Source: Synechococcus sp. PCC 6312 (GTDB taxonomy: Bacteria; Cyanobacteriota; Cyanobacteriia; Thermosynechococcales; Thermosynechococcaceae). From it: a DNA stretch of 64,000 nt. Of the stretch, positions 1 through 9,488 are shown in pieces; position 1 is the stretch's first letter; each line of letters starts with the position of its first letter. The position numbers and the translations under genes were made by a program. The DNA lies in NCBI RefSeq assembly GCF_000316685.1, contig NC_019680.1, forward strand, positions 2,481,501 through 2,545,500, given 5' to 3'. The notes under the pieces were generated by a model, which worked only from the letters and a program-made list of their open reading frames with translations, made no database searches and was not told the origin of the DNA.

Positions 1-59
1 CAGTGTTGGGCGGTCAATCTGTTTCTTCCTAATGTCTTTAGTATTTGTGGTGTGTGGTG

Positions 60-488
60 ATGAGCTTTAATCCAAAACGTAAATTTCACGTTACCGAGCC
101 GGAATGGGCTGCCCTGGTCAATTCCCGGCAACAACTCGAGCAATCCTTTGCCTCAGAACTACCGGAGCCTACGGCATCTTTGGACAGCCAAACCCAGTTA
201 GAGCAAGAACGGGACATGGTTCAACAACAAGCAGCAGAAATTAGGCGTTTACGGGCCCAAGTCCGTTATCTCCAGGCCCAGTTGGTCAATCCTGTTTCCC
301 CAGCGAACCTTAAACCTGCGCTGGCCAGGAAGCAAACCAACCCCGTCATCCTCCCCCATGCCACCAACTGGGCCCAACTGACCCCGGCCTGGCAAAATGG
401 AGAGCTAGGCATTCGTCCTTGGCAAGCTGAACCCATCCGTTCACAACGCCGTGTCCAAGTTGAATTACCCCACTTCGCCCGGCGTTAA
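60..488 (+). CDS. Hypothetical coiled-coil protein
   Basis: Predicted 142-aa soluble protein with no family I recognise. Its middle (about residues 35-80) is rich in Glu, Gln, Arg and Leu with heptad-like spacing (QLEQERDMVQQQAAEIRRL), which suggests a coiled coil. The C-terminus is basic with several Trp. The ATG at 60 is preferred over an in-frame GTG at 45 because it begins the more natural MSFNPKRKF terminus. It ends 24 bp before glmS on the same strand, so the two may be co-transcribed. The function is unknown. Confidence 0.6.
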   Translation: MSFNPKRKFHVTEPEWAALVNSRQQLEQSFASELPEPTASLDSQTQLEQERDMVQQQAAEIRRLRAQVRYLQAQLVNPVSPANLKPALARKQTNPVILPHATNWAQLTPAWQNGELGIRPWQAEPIRSQRRVQVELPHFARR

Positions 489-512
489 ACCCCCTCTCCA
501 AAGGAGTCATTC

Positions 513-2408
513 ATGTGTGGCATTGTTGGCTACATTGGCCCACGTCCGGCTGCGGAAGTGCTGTTAGAAGGCCTCCGCAAACTAGAATATCGGGGCTACG
601 ATTCAGCGGGCATTGCGGCCGTCTGGGAAGGGGAACTTCACTGTATTCGGGCCAAGGGCAAACTCCACAATCTCCAAGAAAAGTTGGAAAAACTCCACTT
701 GCCGGCGCGTATTGGCATTGGTCACACCCGCTGGGCCACCCACGGCAAACCAGAGGAGTATAACGCCCATCCTCACCGAGATGCCAGTGGCCGCTTGGCT
801 GTTGTGCAAAATGGGATTATTGAAAACTATCGGGAACTCCGGGAAGAACTTAAGACAAAAGGCTATGTTTTTACCTCGGATACCGATACAGAAGTCATTC
901 CCCATTTGATTGCTGACTTTCTGAAAACATCTGCTCCCGACCCAGACGGTCATCATCACGGCCTGTTAGACGCAGTACGGCAAGCGGTTCAACATCTCCA
1001 GGGAGCCTTTGCCATTGCCGTGATTTCCGCCGATTTCCCCGATGAGTTAGTTGTGGCCCGTCAACAAGCTCCTCTCGTTTTGGGCTTTGGGGAAGGGGAA
1101 TTTTTCTGTGCCTCTGATACTCCCGCCTTAGTTCCCTATACCCAGGCCGTCTTACCCCTCGAGAACGGAGAAATTGCCTGTTTAAGCCCGACCGGAGCGG
1201 AGATTTACGACTTTTCTGGGCAACGCCTCCGTAAAACCCCACGCACCCTGAATTGGAATCCGGTTTTAGTAGAAAAGCAGGGCTTCAAACACTATATGCT
1301 CAAAGAAATCTACGAGCAGCCGGGGGTTGTCCGCACCTGTTTGGAATATTACCTGCGGGATGATTGGCAACCGAATGCCGACTTTAGCCCGATTAAATTG
1401 AACTTACCTAAGGTACTCCTTGCTGATTTAGAGCAGGTGCAGATATTGGCCTGTGGTACGAGTTGGCACGCCGGATTAGTGGGTAAATATCTCTTAGAAG
1501 GGTTAGCCCAAATTCCAACCAGCGTTCAATATGCGTCTGAGTTTCGCTATGCCCCACCACCCGTTACCCGCCATACCCTCACCATTGGGGTGACTCAATC
1601 CGGGGAAACAGCTGATACCTTAGCGGCTTTGGAGTTGGAACTACACCGCCGGGCTAATTTGAGGCCAGAGCTACAACCCCGTCTGCTGGGAATTACGAAT
1701 CGGCCAGAAAGTAGTTTGGGTCATCTTGTCCCCGAGATGATTGATACCCATGCTGGGATTGAAATTGGTGTGGCCGCGACCAAAACCTTCGTGGCTCAGT
1801 TATTAGCGTTTTATTTGTTGGCTTTGGATCTAGCCTGGCAACGGCAAACCCTTGACAACTCCCGTTTAGGCGAAATCATCGATCAACTGCGACAACTCCC
1901 AGCCCAAGTCGAGCAAATTCTGGAAAGTCAAGAACGCTATATTGAAACCCTTTCCCATGATTTTGCTGATACTCAAGATTTTATTTTTCTTGGACGTGGC
2001 ATTAACTTCCCCATTGCTCTTGAGGGAGCCTTAAAACTGAAGGAAATTAGCTATATCCATGCGGAAGGGTATCCGGCCGGGGAAATGAAACATGGGCCGA
2101 TTGCCTTACTCGATGCGAAAGTTCCGGTGGTGACGATTGCGATGCCGGGGAGCGTTTTTGAGAAGGTTCTCTCCAATGCCCAAGAAGCGCGGGCCCGTGA
2201 TGCGCGCTTAATTGGGGTAACACCGATGGAAGAACAGGATGCCCGCGATACTTTTGATGCCCTCTTGCCTGTGCCGGAAGTCGATGAGTTATTGTCCCCG
2301 ATTCTGACGGTGATTCCTTTGCAATTGCTGGCTTATCACATTGCAGCAAGGCGGGGCCTGGATGTGGATCAACCGCGTAATTTAGCTAAATCGGTCACGG
2401 TTGAGTAA
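513..2408 (+). CDS. glmS: Glutamine-fructose-6-phosphate aminotransferase (isomerizing)
   Basis: Makes glucosamine-6-phosphate from fructose-6-phosphate and glutamine, the entry step to UDP-GlcNAc and peptidoglycan. The 631-aa protein starts MCGIVGYIG, so Cys2 is the N-terminal amidotransferase nucleophile after Met removal. The class-II glutaminase domain covers about residues 1-235 (EYRGYDSAG, HTRWATHG). Two SIS sugar-isomerase domains follow (ACGTSWHAG, TQSGETADT, EGALKLKEISYIHAEGY). The C-terminus PRNLAKSVTVE is the family signature. It is slightly longer than the usual ~610 residues. An AGGAG ribosome site lies just upstream. The gene nagA at 20.8 kb acts in the reverse direction of amino-sugar metabolism. 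Confidence 0.97.
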   Translation: MCGIVGYIGPRPAAEVLLEGLRKLEYRGYDSAGIAAVWEGELHCIRAKGKLHNLQEKLEKLHLPARIGIGHTRWATHGKPEEYNAHPHRDASGRLAVVQNGIIENYRELREELKTKGYVFTSDTDTEVIPHLIADFLKTSAPDPDGHHHGLLDAVRQAVQHLQGAFAIAVISADFPDELVVARQQAPLVLGFGEGEFFCASDTPALVPYTQAVLPLENGEIACLSPTGAEIYDFSGQRLRKTPRTLNWNPVLVEKQGFKHYMLKEIYEQPGVVRTCLEYYLRDDWQPNADFSPIKLNLPKVLLADLEQVQILACGTSWHAGLVGKYLLEGLAQIPTSVQYASEFRYAPPPVTRHTLTIGVTQSGETADTLAALELELHRRANLRPELQPRLLGITNRPESSLGHLVPEMIDTHAGIEIGVAATKTFVAQLLAFYLLALDLAWQRQTLDNSRLGEIIDQLRQLPAQVEQILESQERYIETLSHDFADTQDFIFLGRGINFPIALEGALKLKEISYIHAEGYPAGEMKHGPIALLDAKVPVVTIAMPGSVFEKVLSNAQEARARDARLIGVTPMEEQDARDTFDALLPVPEVDELLSPILTVIPLQLLAYHIAARRGLDVDQPRNLAKSVTVE

Positions 2409-2428
2409 CTTAGGCTTGGTAACTGATA

Positions 2429-2514
2429 GTCATTTCTGCCAAAAGTGAGACACTCAAGAGTTCAACTGCTGATGCTTTCAAGCATTTCTGTGTTTGATTC
2501 TTAAGGGAAACGAC
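2429..2514. repeat. Dispersed inverted-repeat element, copy 1
   Basis: Noncoding stretch bounded by GTCATTTC at the left and GAAACGAC at the right, an imperfect terminal inverted repeat. It shares layout and blocks (TCATTTCTGCCAAAA, TTTCAAG, TTTGTGTTT/TCTGTGTTT, GATTC) with copies at 36484-36569 and 52252-52309. It lies between the convergent ends of glmS and the gene at 2539-3399. The size and ends resemble a miniature non-autonomous element or REP-like hairpin. This copy is the most diverged. Confidence 0.5.
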
Positions 2515-2538
2515 TGTAGTCCTTAATTTTTGCCCCAG

Positions 2539-3399
2539 TTATTTCTGAGGAGATAGGAGCGCAGGAGATTGAGCTTGACTGTTGGGAGTCAGGGTTTGGC
2601 CATAGACTTGGGGGCGGTCACTTGGCCTGGCTAACATTTCCTGCTGGCGGTTGACGGCCCAAACTTGGGTTTTCGGTTCTCCCATCGTGGCGGTCTGAAA
2701 TAAGATTTGATCCGGTTGCTCCTGACTCCAACCCAAAAGAGTCGCATGATCGTATTCTACTGATTGCGGCCAGACGGCGGTTAGGGTTTGTTGGGGGCGA
2801 GACCAAATCACAGCTACATCAGATGCAAAATCCGTGGAAAACAGGCCTTGAAAGTTGCGAATCAGGAGTTGCTCACCGGATGCTGACCAGCCCACAGGCC
2901 AGAGAACAGCAATTAAGCCCGCGCCATCAGGGGGTAAGTCTTGGCGTAATTCTGGATCAATCAGACTACTGCTTTGCCATTGTTGCACTGCTTGGGTGTG
3001 GGTGTTGGTAATTGTCAGAGTGCTGGTGAGTTGATTGTCGGCAAAGTTAGGGTGGGCGTGAAAGATTAACTCGGCCTGGGCTTCATATACACCATCGGGA
3101 GAAATAAACGTTGCAGTTTTCTGAGCATAGATTTGGGCTTGGTGACTGGTCGCAGCTAATTTTTGTTGTTGAATAATCCAGGCCCAGGGTAAGGGAAAGG
3201 GACTATTAATTGGATCCGCTGGGGTCGTGGACTGAGCGGGCTGGCCTGGGGAAGACTCGCTTAAACCTGGTGCATCATGCTGAGCTAAGACTGGCCAATA
3301 GGAATTAAAGACTAAGCTCCCGGTTACTACTAAAGAAATAGCCGTTAATCCAGCTAAGGGAGTCCGCACCCCAGAGGCCAAAGACTGCACTGTGATCAT
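2539..3399 (-). CDS. Hypothetical exported or membrane-anchored protein
   Basis: Predicted 286-aa protein. Residues about 15-40 form one hydrophobic segment ending near VLAQ, so it is either a signal peptide or an N-terminal membrane anchor. A Pro/Ser/Thr-rich linker follows, and the remainder is a mostly beta-type domain of about 200 residues. I recognise no catalytic motif. The ATG at 3399 has an AAGGTGG ribosome site about 8 bases upstream. It is convergent with glmS and probably monocistronic. It is likely periplasmic, function unknown. Confidence 0.65.
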   Translation of the reverse strand: MITVQSLASGVRTPLAGLTAISLVVTGSLVFNSYWPVLAQHDAPGLSESSPGQPAQSTTPADPINSPFPLPWAWIIQQQKLAATSHQAQIYAQKTATFISPDGVYEAQAELIFHAHPNFADNQLTSTLTITNTHTQAVQQWQSSSLIDPELRQDLPPDGAGLIAVLWPVGWSASGEQLLIRNFQGLFSTDFASDVAVIWSRPQQTLTAVWPQSVEYDHATLLGWSQEQPDQILFQTATMGEPKTQVWAVNRQQEMLARPSDRPQVYGQTLTPNSQAQSPALLSPQK

Positions 3400-3804
3400 G
3401 ATCAGCCACCTTACCTAAAACCTGAAAATTGCTCTGATGTTAAAGTTGTTAAAGCCAAAACCTGACTAGGGAAACGAAAAATTATGCGCGGCAAAAAACT
3501 GAAAAACTTGAGTAACCAAGACCTACCCCAGCGGCATAAAACCAATTGACTGAAACGCTGTCACATAGATACAGGCCTGGGAAAACACATCATTACTAAC
3601 TCGACCGATCAAGCAGACCTATTTCTAGGATAACAATTGGCATAGAGACAGAAGTGTCAATTTACCAAAAGTTACTTGGGGCGGAGGATTTAGGGCTTTT
3701 GGATTGGACATCTTTACCGGGAACTCATATTCTCACATTAGGTTGAACCGTTAGCGGTGAATATGATCAATATCAGCCTGGCCTGTGATTTGGATCAACG
3801 AGAT
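3400..3804. other. Intergenic region, no gene seen
   Basis: About 400 bases between two minus-strand genes. All frames are broken and I found no tRNA, recognisable riboswitch or strong terminator. It must hold the promoter of the gene ending at 3399; no specific box can be assigned with confidence. Confidence 0.5.
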
Positions 3805-4380
3805 TTAAGACCGAGGTAGTCCTTGATCAAGACTAGCCGGGCCATAGGGGTATGACAAAAGGGTATGACGGCGTTGGCGCGGGGTTTGGAGGACTAGCCA
3901 AATTGAATACAGGCTGGCCAAACAACTAACCCCAAAAATTAACCAGCGAATGGCGATGTGAATAGTTGTAGCAGTCGGAAACAGAATCCCCCGAAGGAAG
4001 GCATAGCCCAGTCCACCAAAATTAAACATCAAGTGAATCACTAAAGAGGCAAAATCTTCCGAACGGCGGGCCCGTTCCAATTCAACTGCATTAAACTTAT
4101 GCCAAATCGGAAAATTATACTCCCGTTGGCTAGTCAGAATTTGTTGGTACAGTAGAATTTGAGTCATGACCCGTTGATGATGTATCAGCAATAAATTTAT
4201 TGAGAGAGAAATAAAGCCAATACCAACACTCGCAAAGGCAAAATTAGCATCAGCCAGGGATACCCCAAAGATCGTTGTTGCGACCGTAATAAAGGTCAAA
4301 AAGGCCCGATTACGAGCTTGGAGACGGGCATTGTATTCATCACCAGTAGCTTTGTAGAGATCAGAGGGAGAAAAACCCAT
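3805..4380 (-). CDS. Hypothetical integral membrane protein
   Basis: Predicted 191-aa protein with about four hydrophobic segments in two pairs (residues ~28-45 and 48-66; ~112-130 and 138-160), separated by a polar helical stretch containing HKFNAVELERARRSEDF. The N-terminus (MGFSPSDLYKATGDEYN) is cytoplasmic-like. The two-helix-plus-soluble-helix layout superficially resembles SLATT-type membrane proteins, but no diagnostic motif supports that assignment. It stands alone upstream of the amidotransferase pair and in the same direction. Confidence 0.6.
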   Translation of the reverse strand: MGFSPSDLYKATGDEYNARLQARNRAFLTFITVATTIFGVSLADANFAFASVGIGFISLSINLLLIHHQRVMTQILLYQQILTSQREYNFPIWHKFNAVELERARRSEDFASLVIHLMFNFGGLGYAFLRGILFPTATTIHIAIRWLIFGVSCLASLYSIWLVLQTPRQRRHTLLSYPYGPASLDQGLPRS

Positions 4381-4423
4381 GTCGGTAGATGACTCGACTT
4401 CTAGTTACAGCACCCTACCATTC

Positions 4424-5176
4424 TTAACGGGTTAATTGGGGAGACTTCAGCAAAATCCTATCCACAAAGGTGGCAATAAGTTGGTTGGCAATCGGGGTTT
4501 CTTGGGCAGAGTTAGCTAGGTCTTGCAGGGAATCAGGATGCTCAAAATAGCGCTCACAGTAGCGACTGATCCTGGCAATTAGATCTGCACGATTAACTTC
4601 GGGATGAAACTGAAAGGCGTAAAAAGGCTGCTCAGGCAAGGTAAACCCATGATAGGGACAAAGCTGAGAATAGGCGAGGTGAATTGCTTCGGGGGGGAGG
4701 GATACGGCTCGTTCTTGGTGGCCAGAAATTGCTAAAAATTCCGCGGGTAGGGTTTGACAGAGGGGATCTGCTTCGGCGTTGGGCGTGAGATAAATCGGGT
4801 AAGTGCCCATTTCCATATGCTCACGGTCTAAAATCACCCGGCCACCAAGAGCTTCCACCGCTAATTGAAAGCCAAAACAGGAGGCGAAGACGGGGATTCG
4901 CTGTTCAAGACAATAAAGAATGAGGGCCTGGGAAGGGGGCACAAAGGGATATAAATCCGGCTTGAGGACACTGGCATCACTAGAGCCACCAATAAACAAA
5001 GCATGATGGCTGTGAATCACGGTTGGGGGAAACTCGGCCTGATCGAACCCATTGAGAACGGTAAATTGATCCGGGCGTAAACCACTGTAGCGGCTAAATT
5101 CGGCTAGTTCCTCTTGCTGTGTCGGGGGATCATTCCGGGCCTGGAGGAGTAAAATCCGCAGAGAGTTCCGATTCAT
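4424..5176 (-). CDS. Class I glutamine amidotransferase-like protein
   Basis: A 250-aa protein with the class-I GATase triad: Cys100 in the nucleophile elbow ASCFGFQ, and His191 and Glu193 in FQFHPEV. This is the organisation of stand-alone GMP-synthase-like glutaminases (YfeJ-type), which may hydrolyse glutamine or gamma-glutamyl compounds. The substrate cannot be deduced. Its ATG overlaps the stop of the upstream GDT1-type gene by ATGA, implying translational coupling. Confidence 0.85.
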   Translation of the reverse strand: MNRNSLRILLLQARNDPPTQQEELAEFSRYSGLRPDQFTVLNGFDQAEFPPTVIHSHHALFIGGSSDASVLKPDLYPFVPPSQALILYCLEQRIPVFASCFGFQLAVEALGGRVILDREHMEMGTYPIYLTPNAEADPLCQTLPAEFLAISGHQERAVSLPPEAIHLAYSQLCPYHGFTLPEQPFYAFQFHPEVNRADLIARISRYCERYFEHPDSLQDLANSAQETPIANQLIATFVDRILLKSPQLTR

Positions 5177-5523
5177 AGTGCTGAGATTTCGGATGAGGCG
5201 AGATCATCTGGGCTAGGCTCGGATTCTGAAGACAAGTCAATCACCAGCGGAGGACTCGGCCGCCAGAGTAAATACAATCCAAGGAGAGCAAAGCCAATTG
5301 CCGCAATAGATTTGAGCAGTGGGGCCGGGAATATCCGCGACACTTGGCCGCCCAAGAGTACCCCTAAAAAACTAGTGAACACCAGGCCACTGGCAACCCC
5401 TAAAAAGGCTAATCGGGCAGAGCGGGCATTTCCCCCCAAGGTAATTGCGGCTAATTGACTTTTATCTCCTAATTCGGAAAGGAAAACCATCACAAAGCTG
5501 ACACCCAATAGCTGCCAATTCAT
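5173..5523 (-). CDS. GDT1/TMEM165 (UPF0016) family cation transporter, single-repeat form
   Basis: Small membrane protein of 116 aa with three hydrophobic helices and the family motif ELGDKSQ (E-x-G-D-K-S/T) in the first. The family moves Mn2+ or Ca2+ against H+; in cyanobacteria and chloroplasts it is linked to manganese supply for photosystem II. Full-length members carry the motif twice; this copy carries it once and would need to dimerise or pair with another half-protein. The ATG at 5523 gives a natural MNWQLLGVSF start; an in-frame upstream start exists at 5559. The 3' end overlaps the amidotransferase gene by 4 bases. Confidence 0.85.
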   Translation of the reverse strand: MNWQLLGVSFVMVFLSELGDKSQLAAITLGGNARSARLAFLGVASGLVFTSFLGVLLGGQVSRIFPAPLLKSIAAIGFALLGLYLLWRPSPPLVIDLSSESEPSPDDLASSEISAL

Positions 5524-5678
5524 CACTGCATCCTCTGTCGGGCCAACGTTAACTCCCAAAAATAAAATCTGGATTCGGTAGCTATTTTAGCCCACTCTCC
5601 CAGGCCTGCCCCAACCACCTGGCAACTCTCTGAAATATAGTGAAGTTAGGAAGAGCCAATCCCCCAGAGTCAGATGCT

Positions 5679-6380
5679 ATGGTTGCTAGCCCTGAAACCC
5701 TAACCAATTTTGAGCTTGAACCAGACATCACCTTTCCCCCAATTGATTTATGGAGTGATGAGCCACCCTTGGAATCTGACTTTCACCGTGACCAAATTGA
5801 AATTCTCATTCACCTGCTCAAACGCTATTGGCACGACCGAACGGATTTTTATGTTACAGGCAACCTGACGATTTACTACAACGAAGAACAACTAAGGAAG
5901 CGAGAGTTCCGAGGCCCTGACTTCTTTGCGGTACTGGATACTGAGCTAAAGGAGCGGCGCAGTTGGGTTGTCTGGGGGGAAGGGGGCAAATATCCAAACT
6001 TAATCATTGAAATTCTCTCCAAGAGTACGGTCACGGTAGATAAAACCACAAAAAAAGACCTGTATCAGAATACGTTTCGGACGCCTGAGTATTTCTGGTT
6101 AGATCCCAATGGCCTGGAGTTGACGGGGTTTCGCTTTGGCAATGGGATGTATCAACCACTTGTCCCCAATGAGCAGGGGTGGCTGTGGAGTGAGGAATTG
6201 CAACTGTACTTAGGGATTGCCCATGGCCGACTGCGATTTTTGACTCCAGAAGGCGAGTTAATCCCCACGGCCACCGAAGCAGAGCAGATTGAACGCCAAC
6301 GGGCTGACCAAGAATATCAACGGGGAGAGCGGCTGGCAGCTAAATTGCGAGAATTGGGTGTTGATCCCAGTGACATTTAA
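5679..6380 (+). CDS. Uma2 family (DUF820) putative PD-(D/E)XK nuclease
   Basis: About 233 aa. The Uma2 core is visible: RGPDFFAV, then YPNLIIEILSKST with the D/E...E-x-[STK] arrangement, and EYFWLDPNG. The family has a restriction-endonuclease-like fold, is hugely expanded in cyanobacteria, and its biological role is unresolved. The C-terminal ~40 residues are charged and helical (QIERQRADQEYQRGERL). A GTG at 5640 in the same frame is an alternative start. A second, distant Uma2 gene lies at 47915-48571. Confidence 0.8.
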   Translation: MVASPETLTNFELEPDITFPPIDLWSDEPPLESDFHRDQIEILIHLLKRYWHDRTDFYVTGNLTIYYNEEQLRKREFRGPDFFAVLDTELKERRSWVVWGEGGKYPNLIIEILSKSTVTVDKTTKKDLYQNTFRTPEYFWLDPNGLELTGFRFGNGMYQPLVPNEQGWLWSEELQLYLGIAHGRLRFLTPEGELIPTATEAEQIERQRADQEYQRGERLAAKLRELGVDPSDI

Positions 6381-6594
6381 ATCTGGTCAAGTCAAGGTCT
6401 CAAGCTGCCAGGCCGGGTCAAGGTCTTGACTCATTTGCCATAGATTCACTTCAATTTCTAAAAGCAGAAGTATTAGTGGAAACTATATCAGGAGTTAAGA
6501 AGTTTCAATAGCTCCCTGTTCTAGGCCTGGTGGGAAAACACTATATACTGAGAGGCGTTCATCCACAGGGCTGTCGTGTCCGGCAAGTGTTCTT

Positions 6595-7713
6595 ATGGAA
6601 AATGGCATTGATCTCCAGGGGCAGTTACGAGCGGCCTTAGAGGCATTAGGGCTAACCCCAGGCCTGGCCAAGTTAATCTGGCTACCTTTACCCATGTTGT
6701 TAATGTTAGTCGTGGCCACCGTGGGGGTGTTGATTTCGGTTTGGTTAGAGCGAAAAATCTCAGCCGCCGTCCAACAACGGATTGGCCCAGAATACATTGG
6801 CCCCTTGGGCATCTTGGCCCCCCTAGCCGATGGCTTGAAACTGGTCTTCAAAGAAGATGTGATTCCGACCCAAACCGATGGATTGCTTTTTACCTTGGGG
6901 CCAATCTTGGTAGTCGTTCCCGTCTTCTTGTCCTATGTCATTGTGCCCTTTGGGCAAAACTTGCTGCTGTCTAATATTGGGATGGGGGTATTTTTATGGA
7001 TTGCCCTCTCCAGCATTGCCCCGATTGGGTTGTTGATGTCTGGGTATGCCTCCAATAATAAATATTCCTTACTAGGAGGGTTACGAGCCGCAGCCCAATC
7101 CATTAGTTATGAAATTCCCCTAGCCTTGGCGGTCTTGGCGGTGGCGATGATGTCCAATGGCCTAGGGACGGTGGATATTGTTGAGCAGCAGTCCGGCTAT
7201 GGCATTCTCGGTTGGAATGTTTGGCGGCAACCGATTGGCTTTTTGATTTTTTGGATTGCGGCCCTCGCTGAATGTGAGCGTCTCCCCTTTGACTTGCCGG
7301 AAGCGGAAGAAGAGCTGGTGGCAGGCTATCAAACCGAATATTCGGGGATGAAATTTGCCTTGTTTTATTTGGGGTCTTACGTTAACCTTGTCCTCTCAGC
7401 CCTCCTGGTTGCCGTCCTCTATTTTGGGGGCTGGGATTTCCCAATTCCGCTGGATCAACTGGCAAGCTGGTTGGGTATTAGTGAAACCAATCCCTTTTTC
7501 CAAATTGGCATGGCGGTGCTGGGGATTACGATGACCCTCTTAAAAGCCTATTTCTTTATCTTCTTGGCTATTCTCCTGCGTTGGACAGTTCCTCGGGTAC
7601 GGATTGACCAGTTACTTGATTTAGGTTGGAAGTTTTTATTGCCTGTGGGCCTGGTCAATTTATTGCTGACAGCGGGGTTAAAACTCACCTTTCCCTTTGC
7701 CTTTGGGGGTTAG
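6595..7713 (+). CDS. ndhA: NAD(P)H-quinone oxidoreductase subunit 1 (NDH-1 subunit NdhA)
   Basis: Membrane-arm subunit at the junction with the peripheral arm, forming the plastoquinone-binding site of cyanobacterial NDH-1, which works in respiration and cyclic electron flow. It has 372 aa and eight or more hydrophobic helices. Signature stretches are [15 protein letters not shown] and the acidic loop [24 protein letters not shown] (given here only to identify the NuoH family). It is first in ndhA-ndhI-ndhG-ndhE, the usual cyanobacterial order; ndhI starts 54 bp downstream. Confidence 0.97.
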   Translation: MENGIDLQGQLRAALEALGLTPGLAKLIWLPLPMLLMLVVATVGVLISVWLERKISAAVQQRIGPEYIGPLGILAPLADGLKLVFKEDVIPTQTDGLLFTLGPILVVVPVFLSYVIVPFGQNLLLSNIGMGVFLWIALSSIAPIGLLMSGYASNNKYSLLGGLRAAAQSISYEIPLALAVLAVAMMSNGLGTVDIVEQQSGYGILGWNVWRQPIGFLIFWIAALAECERLPFDLPEAEEELVAGYQTEYSGMKFALFYLGSYVNLVLSALLVAVLYFGGWDFPIPLDQLASWLGISETNPFFQIGMAVLGITMTLLKAYFFIFLAILLRWTVPRVRIDQLLDLGWKFLLPVGLVNLLLTAGLKLTFPFAFGG

Positions 7714-7767
7714 TTGCTCTCTGTTCCTTAGAGTCTAATTTGATATTCCTCGGAGTGAGTTTAGATC

Positions 7768-8367
7768 ATGAAGTTTCTCAATAAAATTGGCTCTTATGCC
7801 AAAGAAACCTTGCAATCTGCCAAGTATATTGGGCAAGGTCTGGCTGTCACCTTTGACCACATGCAGCGACGACCGATTACGGTGCAGTATCCTTACGAAA
7901 AACTGATTCCCTCGGAGCGGTTTCGGGGTCGGATTCACTTTGAATTTGATAAATGTATTTCCTGTGAAGTCTGTGTCCGGGTCTGCCCCATTAATCTGCC
8001 TGTGGTGGACTGGGAATTCAACAAGGAAATAAAGAAGAAGGAACTCAAGCACTACAGTATTGATTTTGGAGTCTGCATCTTTTGCGCCAACTGCGTGGAA
8101 TATTGCCCCACAAACTGCCTTTCCGTCACAGAGGAATATGAACTGGCCACTTACGACCGCCATGAATTGAATTTTGATAATGTGGCGATGGGCCGGCTTC
8201 CCTATAAGGTGACTGAGGATCCAATGGTGACTCCGATTCGGGAATTTGCCTATTTACCGGCAGGTGTTACCGATGGCCATGAGGCAAAACTAACAGATCA
8301 GCGGGCAGGGTCTCGGCCAGAGGAGATTGCGGCCCAACTGCACACAACAGCCAGCAAACCAGAATAA
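7768..8367 (+). CDS. ndhI: NAD(P)H-quinone oxidoreductase subunit I (ferredoxin-type)
   Basis: A 199-aa peripheral-arm subunit carrying two [4Fe-4S] clusters that pass electrons toward plastoquinone. Two CxxCxxCxxxCP motifs are visible: [12 protein letters not shown] and [12 protein letters not shown]. The N-terminus is amphipathic, as in NuoI/NdhI. The C-terminal extension beyond the clusters (about residues 140-199) is typical of cyanobacterial NdhI. It sits between ndhA and ndhG in the operon, with GGAGTGAG upstream of the ATG. Confidence 0.97.
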   Translation: MKFLNKIGSYAKETLQSAKYIGQGLAVTFDHMQRRPITVQYPYEKLIPSERFRGRIHFEFDKCISCEVCVRVCPINLPVVDWEFNKEIKKKELKHYSIDFGVCIFCANCVEYCPTNCLSVTEEYELATYDRHELNFDNVAMGRLPYKVTEDPMVTPIREFAYLPAGVTDGHEAKLTDQRAGSRPEEIAAQLHTTASKPE

Positions 8368-8378
8368 GGAGTTAACTT

Positions 8379-8984
8379 GTGGATTTAGCAACTGGCGTAC
8401 AAACCATCGCCTACTTTCTCTTGGCGGTCTTGGTGATTGGAGCAGCCTTGGGGGTTGTACTTCTCGATAGCATTGTTTACTCAGCTTTTTTGTTGGGGGG
8501 AGTTTTCATTAGTATTTCTGGAATTTATATTCTCCTTAATGCTGATTTTGTCTCGGCCGCCCAAATTTTGATCTATGTTGGGGCCGTTAATGTCCTGATT
8601 TTGTTTGCCATCATGTTGGTCAATAAGCGAGAAGATTTTGCGCCGATACCGCGGCGGTGGATTCGCAAAGGGGCGGCTGGACTGGTGGCTTCAGGGTTGT
8701 TTTGCCTTTTAAGTGTGATGGTCTTGCAAACCTCATGGAAGGTTCCAGCCAACACGATGCCCACTCCAGAGACGATTGTGACCATTGGCAAGCACTTTTT
8801 TACGGATTTTCTCTTGCCTTTTGAATTGGCTTCGGTCTTGTTATTAATGGCTCTAGTTGGGGCAGTGGTATTGGCACGGCGAGACTATTTGATTGACGAA
8901 GAACCCTCCATTGGTGAAGTTCCCCAACCCCCCTTGGAATTACCAGAACGCCCCCGCGAGTCGGCTGTTTTATCTGGCAAATAA
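8379..8984 (+). CDS. ndhG: NAD(P)H-quinone oxidoreductase subunit 6 (NdhG)
   Basis: Membrane subunit of NDH-1, a NuoJ homologue, 201 aa with five hydrophobic helices. The family signature IYILLNADFVSAAQILIYVG around residues 48-67 and the following NVLILFAIML helix identify it. Translation probably starts at the GTG at 8379, preceded by AAGGAG. It is separated from ndhI by only 11 bp. A hydrophilic C-terminal tail follows residue ~170. Confidence 0.96.
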   Translation: MDLATGVQTIAYFLLAVLVIGAALGVVLLDSIVYSAFLLGGVFISISGIYILLNADFVSAAQILIYVGAVNVLILFAIMLVNKREDFAPIPRRWIRKGAAGLVASGLFCLLSVMVLQTSWKVPANTMPTPETIVTIGKHFFTDFLLPFELASVLLLMALVGAVVLARRDYLIDEEPSIGEVPQPPLELPERPRESAVLSGK

Positions 8985-9017
8985 TCCTAATTCCCCTGAC
9001 CGCTTGAGGAGAAAATC

Positions 9018-9323
9018 ATGAATTTAGATCTAATCTTATTGCTTGCTGCTGCCCTATTTTGTATTGGGATTTATGGCCTGGTAACCAGTCGCAATGCAGT
9101 GCGGGTTCTCATGTCCATTGAGTTACTTTTGAACGCGGTTAATCTCAATTTAATTGGGTTTTCCAATTACCTAGATGGCCTGGAAATAAAAGGCCAAGTC
9201 TTTGCCGTATTTGTGATTGCGATTGCGGCGGCCGAAGCTGCTGTTGGCCTGGCGATTATCCTGGCAATTTACCGAAACAAAGACACGGTGGATATGGAAC
9301 GGTTTAATTTACTGAAGTGGTAG
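9018..9323 (+). CDS. ndhE: NAD(P)H-quinone oxidoreductase subunit 4L (NdhE)
   Basis: A 101-aa NuoK-type membrane subunit with three hydrophobic helices. The conserved glutamate of helix 2 is seen in [17 protein letters not shown], and that of helix 3 in [13 protein letters not shown]; both are part of the proton path in complex I. Last gene of the ndhA-I-G-E operon. A GAGGAG ribosome site precedes the ATG. Confidence 0.96.
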   Translation: MNLDLILLLAAALFCIGIYGLVTSRNAVRVLMSIELLLNAVNLNLIGFSNYLDGLEIKGQVFAVFVIAIAAAEAAVGLAIILAIYRNKDTVDMERFNLLKW

Positions 9324-9352
9324 TTAAGTCAGCCCGTAAAGTTTAAGAGTAC

Positions 9353-9382
9353 AAAACCCTAAGTCTTTTTCTATAAGGTTTT
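9353..9382 (+). terminator. Possible hairpin downstream of ndhE
   Basis: Imperfect stem AAAACC...GGTTTT about 30 bases after the ndhE stop, with a T-rich loop but no clear trailing T-run. It could be a weak terminator or processing hairpin for the NDH operon. Confidence 0.3.
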
Positions 9383-9488
9383 CCAGTTTATTACAGCTAA
9401 CCCCTTAAGACTGGATAGGAGAATGTCGGACAAGGCTTGACTTATTCCTGCTAGGTATTCGTTAAAAAAGTAAATCTTGGGCTTTTTC

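Noticed and set aside
3805-4380. SLATT-type defence membrane effector
   Set aside because: Only the general helix layout fits; no diagnostic motif and no nucleotide-cyclase or other defence partner is beside it.
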